From JBHHYS01 sp046757645 (GTDB taxonomy: Bacteria; Acidobacteriota; Terriglobia; Acidiferrales; 2-02-FULL-67-57), in the NCBI GenBank assembly GCA_046757645.1, contig JBHHYS010000075.1:1-11692 (forward strand): a stretch of DNA of 11,692 nucleotides. The letters run 5' to 3'. The notes beneath the pieces are model-generated. The model ran no database searches, had not been told where the DNA came from, and worked only from the letters and a program-made list of their open reading frames with translations. Position numbers and translations under genes: made by a program. Positions 1 through 6,370 of this stretch are shown piece by piece. How positions within the stretch are numbered: position 1 is the stretch's first letter; every line of letters begins with the position of its first letter.

Positions 1-789
1 CAGAAACTCAAAGCTCTGGTCATCCGCAAAGTGCAGAACAGTATCTATAGCGCCGACACCGAGGTGCACGACGCCATCACCAAGGTTCGCGGGTCGTTCG
101 AGCGCTCGCTCCGCGCCATCCGCTTTCTCAAAGAGCAGGGCCTGCGGGTGAAGATCGCCTGCCCGCTGATGCGGCAGAACCTGGCCGGCTACCGCGGGGT
201 GCAAGCCCTGGCCGAGGAACTGGGCGTGCCCTACCTGCTCGATCTCACCATCACCCCTAAACTCGATGGCGATCGCAGTGTGTTGACCCTGCGCGGCGCC
301 CAGCAGGCGTTGCTGCCCATCTTGCAGGACCCGGTTTTGAATCCGCGGGGCAGCCTCAAACCCGAAGTGGCAAAAGCTGAGGACGACACCGCTGCTCAAG
401 CCTACGACAATATCCCTTGCAGCGCCGGCCACAACAGTTGCTACGTTTCGCCCTACGGGGATGTTTATCCCTGCGTGCAGATGCCGCTGGCCACCGGGAA
501 CCTCCGCCAGCAATCCTTCACAGAGATTTGGTGCGATTCGCCGGAGATGCAGGGGGTGCGTGCGCTCCGGGAAAGTCACCTGCCCATCTGCTCGACCTGT
601 ACGATTCGCCGCTACTGTCAACGGTGTCCTGGACTGGCCTACCTGGAAGACGGGAACTTGCTGGGGCCGAGCGAGCGGGCCTGCGAGCTGGCCGAAGCGA
701 ACGCGCGGCTCGCGGGGGTGGTGAATCCGGTGAGCGCTCTGCACGCCTTGCCCGCACAGGGCGCGGCACCCACAGGCCCAACCAGCTAG
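1..789 (+). CDS. Radical SAM/SPASM domain protein, 5'-truncated (probable RiPP maturase)
   Basis: The reading frame is open from base 1, so only the C-terminal 262 residues are visible; the radical SAM CX3CX2C motif must lie upstream. The first ~110 residues look like the later half of a radical SAM barrel (VQNSIYSADTEVHDAITKV, then GSFERSLRAIRFLKEQGL). A SPASM domain follows: Cys140-X12-Gly153-X4-Cys158, then Cys197-X2-Cys200-X5-Cys206-X2-Cys209, then Cys228 (numbered from base 1). In the family these cysteines hold auxiliary [4Fe-4S] clusters, and such enzymes make carbon-carbon, thioether or similar crosslinks in peptides (PqqE, MftC and sactionine synthases are examples). The spacing Cys206-X2-Cys209 is one residue shorter than the usual CX3C. 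The tail after ~235 is low-complexity Ala/Pro. A 57-codon cysteine-bearing gene starts 9 bases downstream, which supports a peptide substrate. The GTG at 31 is internal, not the true start. The reaction type cannot be told from sequence. Confidence 0.88.
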   Translation, partial: QKLKALVIRKVQNSIYSADTEVHDAITKVRGSFERSLRAIRFLKEQGLRVKIACPLMRQNLAGYRGVQALAEELGVPYLLDLTITPKLDGDRSVLTLRGAQQALLPILQDPVLNPRGSLKPEVAKAEDDTAAQAYDNIPCSAGHNSCYVSPYGDVYPCVQMPLATGNLRQQSFTEIWCDSPEMQGVRALRESHLPICSTCTIRRYCQRCPGLAYLEDGNLLGPSERACELAEANARLAGVVNPVSALHALPAQGAAPTGPTS

Positions 790-793
790 GAGG
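787..793 (+). promoter_or_regulatory. Strong ribosome binding site of the peptide precursor gene
   Basis: TAGGAGG overlaps the stop codon of the radical SAM gene and ends 5 bases before the ATG at 799. This is close to the ideal anti-Shine-Dalgarno match and spacing. It suggests translational coupling to the maturase gene and supports the short gene being real. Confidence 0.75.
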
Positions 794-798
794 AACCG

Positions 799-972
799 AT
801 GGAGCGAGAGCCTGAAATCAAATCCACCCCGGCGGGCACGCCCACGCGGGACAGGAAGCCGTACAGCAAACCCACTTGTACCTCAGAGGAGATCTTTGAA
901 ACCAGCGCCTTGGCCTGCGGAAAACTGCCGGGCGGGGGTGGCCTGTGCAATTCCGTGCCCAGCGCCTCCTGA
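799..972 (+). CDS. Putative RiPP precursor peptide (57 aa) next to radical SAM/SPASM maturase
   Basis: This small gene encodes 57 residues and starts at an ATG with an excellent ribosome binding site, 9 bases after the SPASM gene. The N-terminal third is charged and Pro/Thr-rich, like a leader (MEREPEIKSTPAGTPTRD). Next comes RKPYSKP (residues 19-25), which contains a Tyr-X2-Pro motif. Comparable KPY-X-KP or Tyr-X2-Pro motifs occur in leaders bound by PqqD-like recognition domains, for example in lasso peptides. The stretch SEEIFETSALACGK (29-42) is followed by a Gly-rich segment GGGG (45-48) and a short Cys/Asn/Ser tail ending in PSAS. Cys27, Cys40 and Cys50 are the obvious targets for thioether or related crosslinks. 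There is no signal peptide, so maturation in the cytoplasm and then export is expected. The role is inferred from size, composition and position; the product structure is unknown. Confidence 0.8.
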   Translation: MEREPEIKSTPAGTPTRDRKPYSKPTCTSEEIFETSALACGKLPGGGGLCNSVPSAS

Positions 973-1046
973 GGGATGCCCCCGCCGTGCTGCCAGCCTG
1001 CTTCCGTCATCGCCCGTGAGCACAAAACCATTGAATACAGCGGCCG

Positions 1047-1087
1047 ATGGTACTTCGGTACTACACACTTTTGAACACCTGTACCAT
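1047..1087 (+). promoter_or_regulatory. Overlapping alternative hairpins in the spacer after the precursor gene
   Basis: In the 189-base spacer between the precursor gene and the next coding region, TGGTAC at 1048-1053 can pair with GTACTA at 1058-1063 across a TTCG loop (6 bp, C-TTCG-G tetraloop), followed 5 bases later by TTTT (1069-1072). The same segment, as ATGGTAC (1047-1053), can instead pair perfectly with GTACCAT (1081-1087). The two pairings exclude each other. This could be a weak terminator, an attenuator, or an mRNA-stabilising structure that raises precursor expression over downstream genes. The short stem and T-run make terminator strength doubtful. Confidence 0.35.
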
Positions 1088-1161
1088 TGACCAGGGAGAG
1101 CGACGACTGCTAGCTTTGTTTACGGCGATGCTTTAGAGATACCTAGCTTGGGAAACCGAAT

Positions 1162-3381
1162 GTGCGTGAGCCAACAACGCTGAACATCGGAATCCGCCTG
1201 GTGGTGGGGCTGCTCTTGCTCCTTCCTGCCCCCCTGGTCTACGCAGAGGAGTTGCAGACGCTGACCCCGGTGGCGGATTCGTTCGTCGATCAAGCCAGCC
1301 CGAATCAGAACAACGCCTTCTCCGCGGATTTGCGGGTCTTTTCAGTGGCCAGCGAGAACAGCCGCGCCATTGCTCGCTTTGACCTTTCTTCGATTGTTTC
1401 GACCGCCGCTGTCAAGACTTCGATCTTCAAACTGTGGCTGAAGACCCTTTCGGCCAACCGCAACCACGGCGCGTATCGCGTGACCGGCTCGCCTCAGTGG
1501 ACCGAAACCGGCGTCACCTGGAACAGTCGGGACGGCGCGACCAACTGGACGACTCCGGGGGGCGATGTCAACCCCACCGCCGCCGATCTCAGACCTACGG
1601 GGCCGGTTGCGGGTGTCACAGTAAGTTGGACGATTCGCAGCGACGGCACCGTAACTAACATCCCCCAAGGTTGGTTGGACGGCTCGGTGCCCAACCTCGG
1701 CCTGATCGTCAAGGATAACGCCGAAAGTGCCATCCCGGCCCAGGAAGTGGAATACGGCTCCCGGGAACAGGTGACCGCCAGCCGGCGCCCTCAACTGGAC
1801 GTCCATTTTTTGCGCGACGTGACCCTGGGCGCAGCCACGCCGGGGATTTCCGAGGTTACGTGGAGTTGGACCTTCCCCACCGGGAGCACCGCGGCCAATT
1901 ACGACGGCGTGCTGTTTGCCAAGAAGTTGGGGCCGGGGGCGAGCTTTGTCTTCAGTCCCGGGGACGGCACCTCCTACGCCGTGGGCGATGACCTGGGCAA
2001 CGGAGAGTCGGTGGCCATCAATACCACCAGCTTCGCTACCGTCAGCGCGGTGGACGAGAACGGGGCCGACAGCGTGGTGCTCCCGGGAACGCCCTACACG
2101 TATAAGGCTTTTACCCACGATGCCACCACCATTACCGGCGCGGCTACGCCCGCGCCCCCGCACTATGCCTTTGGGGTGAGCAGCGGGACCACTACGCTCA
2201 CCGGCGGCGGCACACAAAAGAACTGGAGCTACAAGACCGGAGCGGCCACCTTGGCAGCTCCCGGGCTCATTGTAGGGAGTACAGTGGTCACCGGCTCGAA
2301 TGACGGCAAAGTGCACAGCATGAGTAGCGCCACCGGGGAGCGCAACTACCGCCCGGTGGCCCCCTTGGGAACCACCGGCGGCGCCATTCAGTCCCGCCCG
2401 CCCGTGGTTCCGGCGGCCATGTCCTCGACCGGAGTCAACCTGGCCTACGTGGGCTCGGACGATGGCAAGGTGTACGCCTTCAACGTCCTGACCGGGGTGA
2501 AGCTATGGGAGGCGCCGGTAGCGCTGGTGGGGGGCAGCATTCAGGGAGCGACCGCGGTCCAGCTGAGTGGTTTTAGTAACGCCGGCTTTACCCACACTGT
2601 CGATCTGGTGATCGCGGGGACCCGCAATGTGGGAGCGGGTAGCACGGGCAACAACCGCGTGGTGGCACTCAATGGCAACACCGGCGTGGAGGTTTGGAGT
2701 TTCCAGCCGAGCAACATGGACATCATCAACTCTACCCCCTCGGTTGACTACGCCAGCAATGCGGTGTGGGTGACCAGCCGCAGCGGCGGAAACCTCCAAC
2801 CCAGCCTGTGGAAGCTCGACAGCAACACTGGAGTGCTGCTCGACTCCTTCTTCGTCGGTGACGTCGATAGCTCGCCCACGCTCAACGCCGATGGCAAGGT
2901 AGTCTATGTTTTGACGACGAACGGTACCTTGTTCGCCGTACGCACCGACATTCCCAACTGCAGCCTGGCCACGAATGTGGGCACCGGTCCGGGCGTGGGC
3001 TTTCCCATTCCCGTCTCGGCAGGGGCGAATGCCGACGATATCTTTTTCAGCACCACCACGGTCAACAAGGTTCGCTTCACCTACGCGGCGGCGAGTTGCT
3101 CGGGGACGTTTACCACCCCCGCCGTCGGCTGGACGAACCCCAGCCTCGCGGCTCCCTCCACGCCGGTGGTCCTGCCGCCACCGCTGGCGCCCTTGTCCTC
3201 GCTTTTCGCGGGTTCCTCCGACGGCCGCTTGTACAAGATTGACCCCAGCACCGGGGCGATTCTGGACTCGCGGGTGGTAAATCTCTCCGCGACCGTCGGG
3301 GACCCCAGCTTTGATGTTCTCACTCAGAAACTGTTGGTAGGGGATACCAGTGCACGTATTTACTCATTCGACTGGTTCTAG
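1162..3381 (+). CDS. Secreted DNRLRE-type domain / PQQ-like beta-propeller protein
   Basis: The protein has 739 residues. It starts at GTG and has a clear Sec signal peptide (hydrophobic run 15-24, likely cleavage after PLVYA at residue 28). Residues ~30-217 resemble the DNRLRE/CBM96-like beta-sandwich: ADSFVDQASPNQNN, then RAIARFDLSSI, WTETGVTWNSRDG and a C-terminal RRPQLDVHFL. Residues ~218-335 look like a fibronectin-type linker domain. The rest carries PQQ-like propeller blades, for example YVGSDDGKVYAFNVLTGVKLW and the closing FAGSSDGRLYKIDPSTGAI. Such propellers are mostly structural; cofactor binding is not implied. Export to the periplasm or cell surface is likely, with a role in binding or adhesion possible but unproven. 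The start is weakly supported (GGGA about 8 bases upstream), but no other start keeps the signal peptide. It overlaps the next gene by 32 bases. Confidence 0.85.
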   Translation: MREPTTLNIGIRLVVGLLLLLPAPLVYAEELQTLTPVADSFVDQASPNQNNAFSADLRVFSVASENSRAIARFDLSSIVSTAAVKTSIFKLWLKTLSANRNHGAYRVTGSPQWTETGVTWNSRDGATNWTTPGGDVNPTAADLRPTGPVAGVTVSWTIRSDGTVTNIPQGWLDGSVPNLGLIVKDNAESAIPAQEVEYGSREQVTASRRPQLDVHFLRDVTLGAATPGISEVTWSWTFPTGSTAANYDGVLFAKKLGPGASFVFSPGDGTSYAVGDDLGNGESVAINTTSFATVSAVDENGADSVVLPGTPYTYKAFTHDATTITGAATPAPPHYAFGVSSGTTTLTGGGTQKNWSYKTGAATLAAPGLIVGSTVVTGSNDGKVHSMSSATGERNYRPVAPLGTTGGAIQSRPPVVPAAMSSTGVNLAYVGSDDGKVYAFNVLTGVKLWEAPVALVGGSIQGATAVQLSGFSNAGFTHTVDLVIAGTRNVGAGSTGNNRVVALNGNTGVEVWSFQPSNMDIINSTPSVDYASNAVWVTSRSGGNLQPSLWKLDSNTGVLLDSFFVGDVDSSPTLNADGKVVYVLTTNGTLFAVRTDIPNCSLATNVGTGPGVGFPIPVSAGANADDIFFSTTTVNKVRFTYAAASCSGTFTTPAVGWTNPSLAAPSTPVVLPPPLAPLSSLFAGSSDGRLYKIDPSTGAILDSRVVNLSATVGDPSFDVLTQKLLVGDTSARIYSFDWF

Positions 3382-3907
3382 AAGCCTGGCGCTTCTGTCG
3401 GGACTGCTGCTCAGCTTGTGGCTGCTGGTGCCGTCCAGCATCGCGGCACAGCCTCAGGGGGGCGGCGGCCGGGATGACGGGCTGCGGCGGCCTCAACGCC
3501 CCTTCTCCACGCGCGCCAAAGTTTTCTTCTGCAAGATCAGCGATGTGCAGTGCCGTACGGGCAAAAAGGGGTTTAATGTCGACAAGATTCGTGACCTGTA
3601 CGTTTTCGTCGTTTGGCGTGGCGTCAAGGGCGTCCATACGCAAAAGCTCCGGTTTCGTCTCCCGGACGGGTACCACTACAAGACGCTCGAGACCCACTTC
3701 ACCACGGAGGCGACGCCATCATCGCTGGATGTCCAAGTAGCGCAGCGCAGCCGGGGCAAACCGGTGGTGGTGGGTGTTCTCCCGGTGGCGGGCACCTTCA
3801 TCACCCAACGTTCCCTTTTGGGTAAGTGGACAGTGGAAGTGTTCCTCGACGACGAGTTCGTCACCAAGACCCGCTTCACCTTACGCCGTCGCGGGCGAAG
3901 ACGCTAA
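3350..3907 (+). CDS. Small secreted protein of unknown function, probable beta-sandwich domain
   Basis: I do not recognise this 185-residue protein. It starts at GTG inside the end of the propeller gene (32-base overlap) with GGTAGGGG upstream, and no later start would keep the signal peptide. Residues 11-33 form a hydrophobic signal sequence with likely cleavage after SSIAA. A Gly-rich, charged linker follows (37-50). The folded part (~53-180) alternates hydrophobic residues like an Ig-like beta-sandwich, with YVFVVWRGVKG, LRFRLPDGYHYKTLE, VAGTFITQRSLLGKWTVEVFLDDE and a strongly basic end (RRRGRRR). Cys61 and Cys68 could form a disulfide outside the cytoplasm. The overlap implies co-expression with the propeller protein, so the two may work together at the cell envelope. 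Confidence 0.75.
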   Translation: MHVFTHSTGSRSLALLSGLLLSLWLLVPSSIAAQPQGGGGRDDGLRRPQRPFSTRAKVFFCKISDVQCRTGKKGFNVDKIRDLYVFVVWRGVKGVHTQKLRFRLPDGYHYKTLETHFTTEATPSSLDVQVAQRSRGKPVVVGVLPVAGTFITQRSLLGKWTVEVFLDDEFVTKTRFTLRRRGRRR

Positions 3908-3933
3908 AATAGACCGCGGCGTTCTCGAGGGCG

Positions 3934-4449
3934 ATGATCAATCCTGGCCAGCAACTTCGCGGGGAGCTTGTGGCGCAGGCCCTGCGCACCAGCGGCACCG
4001 TGCGTCTGCGGGTTTTCGGCGGCAGCATGCGGCCCTGGCTCCGCCCGGGCGACATCTTGTTGGTTCGCCGCGAGCACCCGGTGCGGGTTCGTCCGGGGGA
4101 GATCGTGCTCTACGCCCGCGGCGGCGCCCTCTTTGCCCACCGCGTAATCCGGAAAGGCTGGCAGGCGGGCCAACCTCTTCTGGTCACCAAAGGAGATGCC
4201 TTCCCCGAGGCGGACCCGGCGGTGTCGAGCGAGGAGCTACTGGGGCGCGTCGCCCGCGTCCTTCGCGGCCGGCGCGAGATCAATCTGGAGTCGTGGCGGC
4301 AGCTTTCGCTGGGTCGGTTCCTCGCCTTTCTTTCGGCCTCGAGCCGCTGGTTGTACCGCATCGCCAGCGTGGTGGAACGAGTCTGCTTTTCCCGGCGACA
4401 GACCCTCCCTCTGATCCAAGCCACACCCCCATCCGGCCCGGAGGGGTAG
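3934..4449 (+). CDS. S24/S26 family (SipW/ER-type signal-peptidase-like) serine protease
   Basis: The protein has 171 residues and starts at an ATG 26 bases after the preceding stop, with a GAGG close upstream. The S26 core is clear: FGGSMRPWLRPGD (residues 28-40) has the nucleophile Ser31, AHRVI (68-72) has His69, and TKGDAFPEAD (85-94) has Asp88 and Asp94. A His in place of the general-base Lys of classical LepB is typical of the archaeal, SipW and eukaryotic ER type, which uses a Ser-His mechanism. There is no convincing N-terminal membrane anchor, which is unusual for a true signal peptidase. The C-terminal part (~130-155) is only weakly hydrophobic. As the gene lies in the same run as a SPASM maturase and peptide precursor, removal of the leader from the modified peptide is an attractive role, but this is inference. 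A self-cleaving LexA-like regulator is unlikely because no DNA-binding domain is visible. Confidence 0.8.
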   Translation: MINPGQQLRGELVAQALRTSGTVRLRVFGGSMRPWLRPGDILLVRREHPVRVRPGEIVLYARGGALFAHRVIRKGWQAGQPLLVTKGDAFPEADPAVSSEELLGRVARVLRGRREINLESWRQLSLGRFLAFLSASSRWLYRIASVVERVCFSRRQTLPLIQATPPSGPEG

Positions 4450-4476
4450 AGCAGTAGCCGCTGGGCCCGCTACCCC
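4443..4476. terminator. Hairpin between convergent genes, possible bidirectional terminator
   Basis: GGGGTAG at 4443-4449 (containing the stop of the peptidase gene) pairs perfectly with CTACCCC at 4470-4476. An alternative inner stem is GTAGC (4454-4458) with GCTAC (4469-4473). It lies between two convergent coding regions, where a shared terminator is expected. There is no T-run on either side, so intrinsic termination is uncertain. Confidence 0.3.
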
Positions 4477-4496
4477 TGACACGCCCCGGGAAACGA

Positions 4497-5318
4497 CTAC
4501 GCGTGGCCTAGACTGCCTTCCCGCCGCGCCCGCCGCACCGCCCACCGGAAGAGACCGTAGCCACCCCCGAGAAGCACAAGGGCAAAGCCTGCCAGGGTGA
4601 GCGCCTCCACTTGGATTTCTCCCACGCCAGCGCCCACCAGAAGCGCTTTGCGCAGCCCGCTGAGCAAGGGGGTGATGGGGAACAACTGGCTGACGAAGCG
4701 CAGCCACGGAGGTAGAACCTCGACGGGAAACAGCGTGCCCGACACCAGCCAAGCCAGGGTGGCGAGCACCCAGGTCAAGGGATCGCCGCGCTTGAAGGCC
4801 AAGATGAAGCTGGCCGAGACCAACCCAAGACCCAAGAACGTCCCCATGCCCAAGACGACGAGAATCACGGCGGCCGACCAGTCCGCCCGGGCCAGGGAGA
4901 AATGAAAAGCCAGAACCGCCACAAGAAAGTAGGCCGCCCAGCGGGGGAGCTGGGCGAGCAGAATCGCCAGGTAGGAATAGACACAGAGTCCGGCGGCGGA
5001 AGTCGGAGTGACGAGCAGAGCCTCCAGGGTGCCGTTGAGCTGGGATTCCCGCAGGCTTTGCGCGAAGAGGTTGAGGGAAATGAAGAAGTAGTTGAAAACG
5101 GCGATCCCCACCAGCACAAAAGAGAAGTAGTCCGGGTAGGGGGCCAGGATCGGGGAGGGTCGCTCGCCGACCAGCCGGCCCAGGAAGAAGAAAGCGGCCA
5201 CGGTCAGCACAATCTCGGCCAGGTTCAGGCCCCAGGCGAGCCGGTAGCTGGCGGCGATTCTCAGGTCGCGCCGGAGAAAGGCCAGAAGTGTGCTAAGCCG
5301 GCTGCGGGCTTTCGCCAC
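4497..5318 (-). CDS. ABC-2 type transporter permease
   Basis: This is an inner-membrane permease of 273 residues from the GTG at 5318. After a basic N-terminus there are about six hydrophobic segments in ABC-2 style, including EIVLTVAAFFFLGRLVG, FSFVLVGIAVFNYFFISLNL and LAGFALVLLGGGYGLF. The ABC-2 permease motif region is visible as RESQLNGTLEALLVTPTSA, and SGTLFPVEVLPPWLRFVSQLFPITPLLSGLR is split here only by reference to its typical place before the last helix. A TTG at 5348 would add ten residues; I prefer GTG at 5318 because AAAGGCGG lies just upstream and the overlap with the ATPase gene then drops to 26 bases. The overlap indicates translational coupling. ABC-2 pairs export drugs, lipids, glycans or peptides; the substrate is not evident. 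Peptide export for the nearby RiPP-like locus is possible but the gene lies on the opposite strand. Confidence 0.88.
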   Translation of the reverse strand: MAKARSRLSTLLAFLRRDLRIAASYRLAWGLNLAEIVLTVAAFFFLGRLVGERPSPILAPYPDYFSFVLVGIAVFNYFFISLNLFAQSLRESQLNGTLEALLVTPTSAAGLCVYSYLAILLAQLPRWAAYFLVAVLAFHFSLARADWSAAVILVVLGMGTFLGLGLVSASFILAFKRGDPLTWVLATLAWLVSGTLFPVEVLPPWLRFVSQLFPITPLLSGLRKALLVGAGVGEIQVEALTLAGFALVLLGGGYGLFRWAVRRARREGSLGHA

Positions 5319-6102
5319 GGCTGACCGCCTTTCGGTAGACTTCCTCAAGCGTTGCGCTCTGGAACTGGCGTTTCAACTCGTCGCGGGAGCCCAGAGCCAC
5401 AATCTCGCCCCGGTCGAGGACCGCCAAGCGGTCGCAGAGCTGTTCCACCTCGGCCAGGCTGTGGCTGGCCAGCAGGATGGTCTTGCCCTGGCGATGGGCG
5501 AGCTGGTCGCGCAGCAGGCGGCGGAACTCCACGGCTGTCATGGGGTCGAGGCTGCGGGTGGGCTCATCCAGCAGCAGGACGGGCGGCTCCGGCAAGAGCG
5601 CCCGGCTCAGCCCTAGGCGGTGTTGCATCCCCACGGAGTACTTCACGAAGCGCCGGTCGGCCACCTCGGCCAGCCCCACCCGTTCTAGAACCTCTGCGAT
5701 GCGCTTCTGCACCGGAGGCCCGTCCAGGGCGTAGAGCGCCGCGAAGAACTCCAGGTTTTGGCGGCCGCTCAGCCGGGCATAGAAGCTGCGCTCCACCTCC
5801 AGCATCACGCCCAGCCGGCGGCGCGTTTCTCGGGGCTCGCGAACCACGTCGAAGCCGCCGACGCGCGCCGCGCCCTGGTCGGGGAGTACCAGCGTCGCCA
5901 ATATCTTGAGCAGAGTGGTCTTGCCGGCTCCGTTGGGCCCCACCAGCCCGAACACCTCGCCCGAGGCCACCTCCAGAGTGATTCCGTTCAGTGCCACAAT
6001 CCGGCGCGCCGCTGACCCGCGGCGGCGCCAGCCCAGCAGCCCGTGGTCGTCCCGAAATTTTTTGCTGACTGCTTGAACCGTGATGGCTGGTGTTGGGGAC
6101 AA
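5293..6102 (-). CDS. ABC transporter ATP-binding protein (ABC-2 exporter partner)
   Basis: The protein has 269 residues with all the main nucleotide-binding motifs: Walker A GPNGAGKTT (55-63), signature YSVGMQ (155-160, in place of LSGGQ and close to the YSxGM form of NatA/DrrA-type exporters), Walker B VLLLDEPT (175-182) and switch His214 in LASHSL. The Q-loop position reads VMLEVERSFY, with Glu where Gln is usual. Residues 20-34 hold an Arg-rich insertion before the first core strand (GLLGWRRRGSAARR). It energises the permease encoded directly downstream, whose start overlaps this gene's end. The start must be TTG at 6102: no ATG or GTG is in frame between the upstream stop (complement of 6139-6141) and the conserved N-terminus, and the ribosome binding site is weak. 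Natural low translation is therefore likely. Confidence 0.9.
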   Translation of the reverse strand: MSPTPAITVQAVSKKFRDDHGLLGWRRRGSAARRIVALNGITLEVASGEVFGLVGPNGAGKTTLLKILATLVLPDQGAARVGGFDVVREPRETRRRLGVMLEVERSFYARLSGRQNLEFFAALYALDGPPVQKRIAEVLERVGLAEVADRRFVKYSVGMQHRLGLSRALLPEPPVLLLDEPTRSLDPMTAVEFRRLLRDQLAHRQGKTILLASHSLAEVEQLCDRLAVLDRGEIVALGSRDELKRQFQSATLEEVYRKAVSRGESPQPA

Positions 6103-6187
6103 TTTAAAGGCTGGCCTTCGAAGCCGAGGTAAGCACCATCAGAAATCCGAAGCGCGATCCGTTGAGGCACGCGCCCGCCGGGGGGCG

Positions 6188-6215
6188 ATTATAGCGCAGG
6201 GCAGGAGAAGCCTGC
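6188..6215 (-). promoter_or_regulatory. Possible promoter/operator for the ABC exporter genes
   Basis: Read on the minus strand, a perfect TATAAT -10 box lies at 6188-6193, about 85 bases before the ATPase start. No good -35 box lies 16-18 bases upstream. Instead the -35 area holds a perfect inverted repeat, GCAGG / CCTGC (6201-6205 and 6211-6215) around a 5-base centre. A positively regulated promoter with a small operator would fit, but a -10 match alone can occur by chance. Confidence 0.3.
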
Positions 6216-6259
6216 TGTGATTGCATAGCGCAGCCGAGGACAGGCCCGGAGAGCGGGTG

Positions 6260-6284
6260 CCCTTCGACTGCGCTCAGGGTCAAC
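6260..6284 (+). repeat. Half-site of a dispersed palindromic repeat
   Basis: CCCTTCGACTGCGCTCAGGG lies within this stretch. It resembles one arm of the long palindrome between rplU and rpmA (CCTGAGCGAAGCGAAGG, read in the opposite direction). Both share the CTTCG...CGCTCAGG core. It lies in the non-coding gap 6103-6370 between the ABC ATPase and dehydrogenase genes and appears to be a degenerate or half copy. Confidence 0.45.
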
Positions 6285-6318
6285 GCCGCACCCCTTCCGG
6301 ACTGCGCGGTTGGGTCGC

Positions 6319-6351
6319 CCAGTTCCATCTCCGCCTCTGGAGGAGAACCGG
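6319..6351 (-). terminator. Hairpin downstream of the P5C dehydrogenase gene
   Basis: On the minus strand, 19 bases after the dehydrogenase stop, CCGGTTC (6345-6351) can pair with GAACTGG (6319-6325, one G-U pair), enclosing an inner TCCTCC/GGCGGA stem with one mismatch and a 3-base loop. A 4-base bulge separates the two stems. No T-run follows, so it may be a processing or stabilising structure rather than an intrinsic terminator. Confidence 0.3.
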
Positions 6352-6370
6352 GGTGGCAAGAGTCAAGCAG

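Noticed and set aside
976..1074. A 32-codon reading frame just after the precursor gene, starting MPPPCCQPAS.
   Set aside because: It begins 3 bases after the precursor stop but has no proper ribosome binding site, its end overlaps the hairpin region, and it lacks a leader-like motif. A second precursor cannot be excluded but is not supported.
1087..1116. A possible promoter (TTGACC, 18 bases, TAGCTT) before the propeller gene.
   Set aside because: The -10 box matches only 3 of 6 positions, too weak to report as a feature.
1342..2316. A 324-codon open frame antisense to the propeller gene.
   Set aside because: The + strand frame has a signal peptide and recognised domains; the antisense product shows no family features and reflects GC-rich codon bias.
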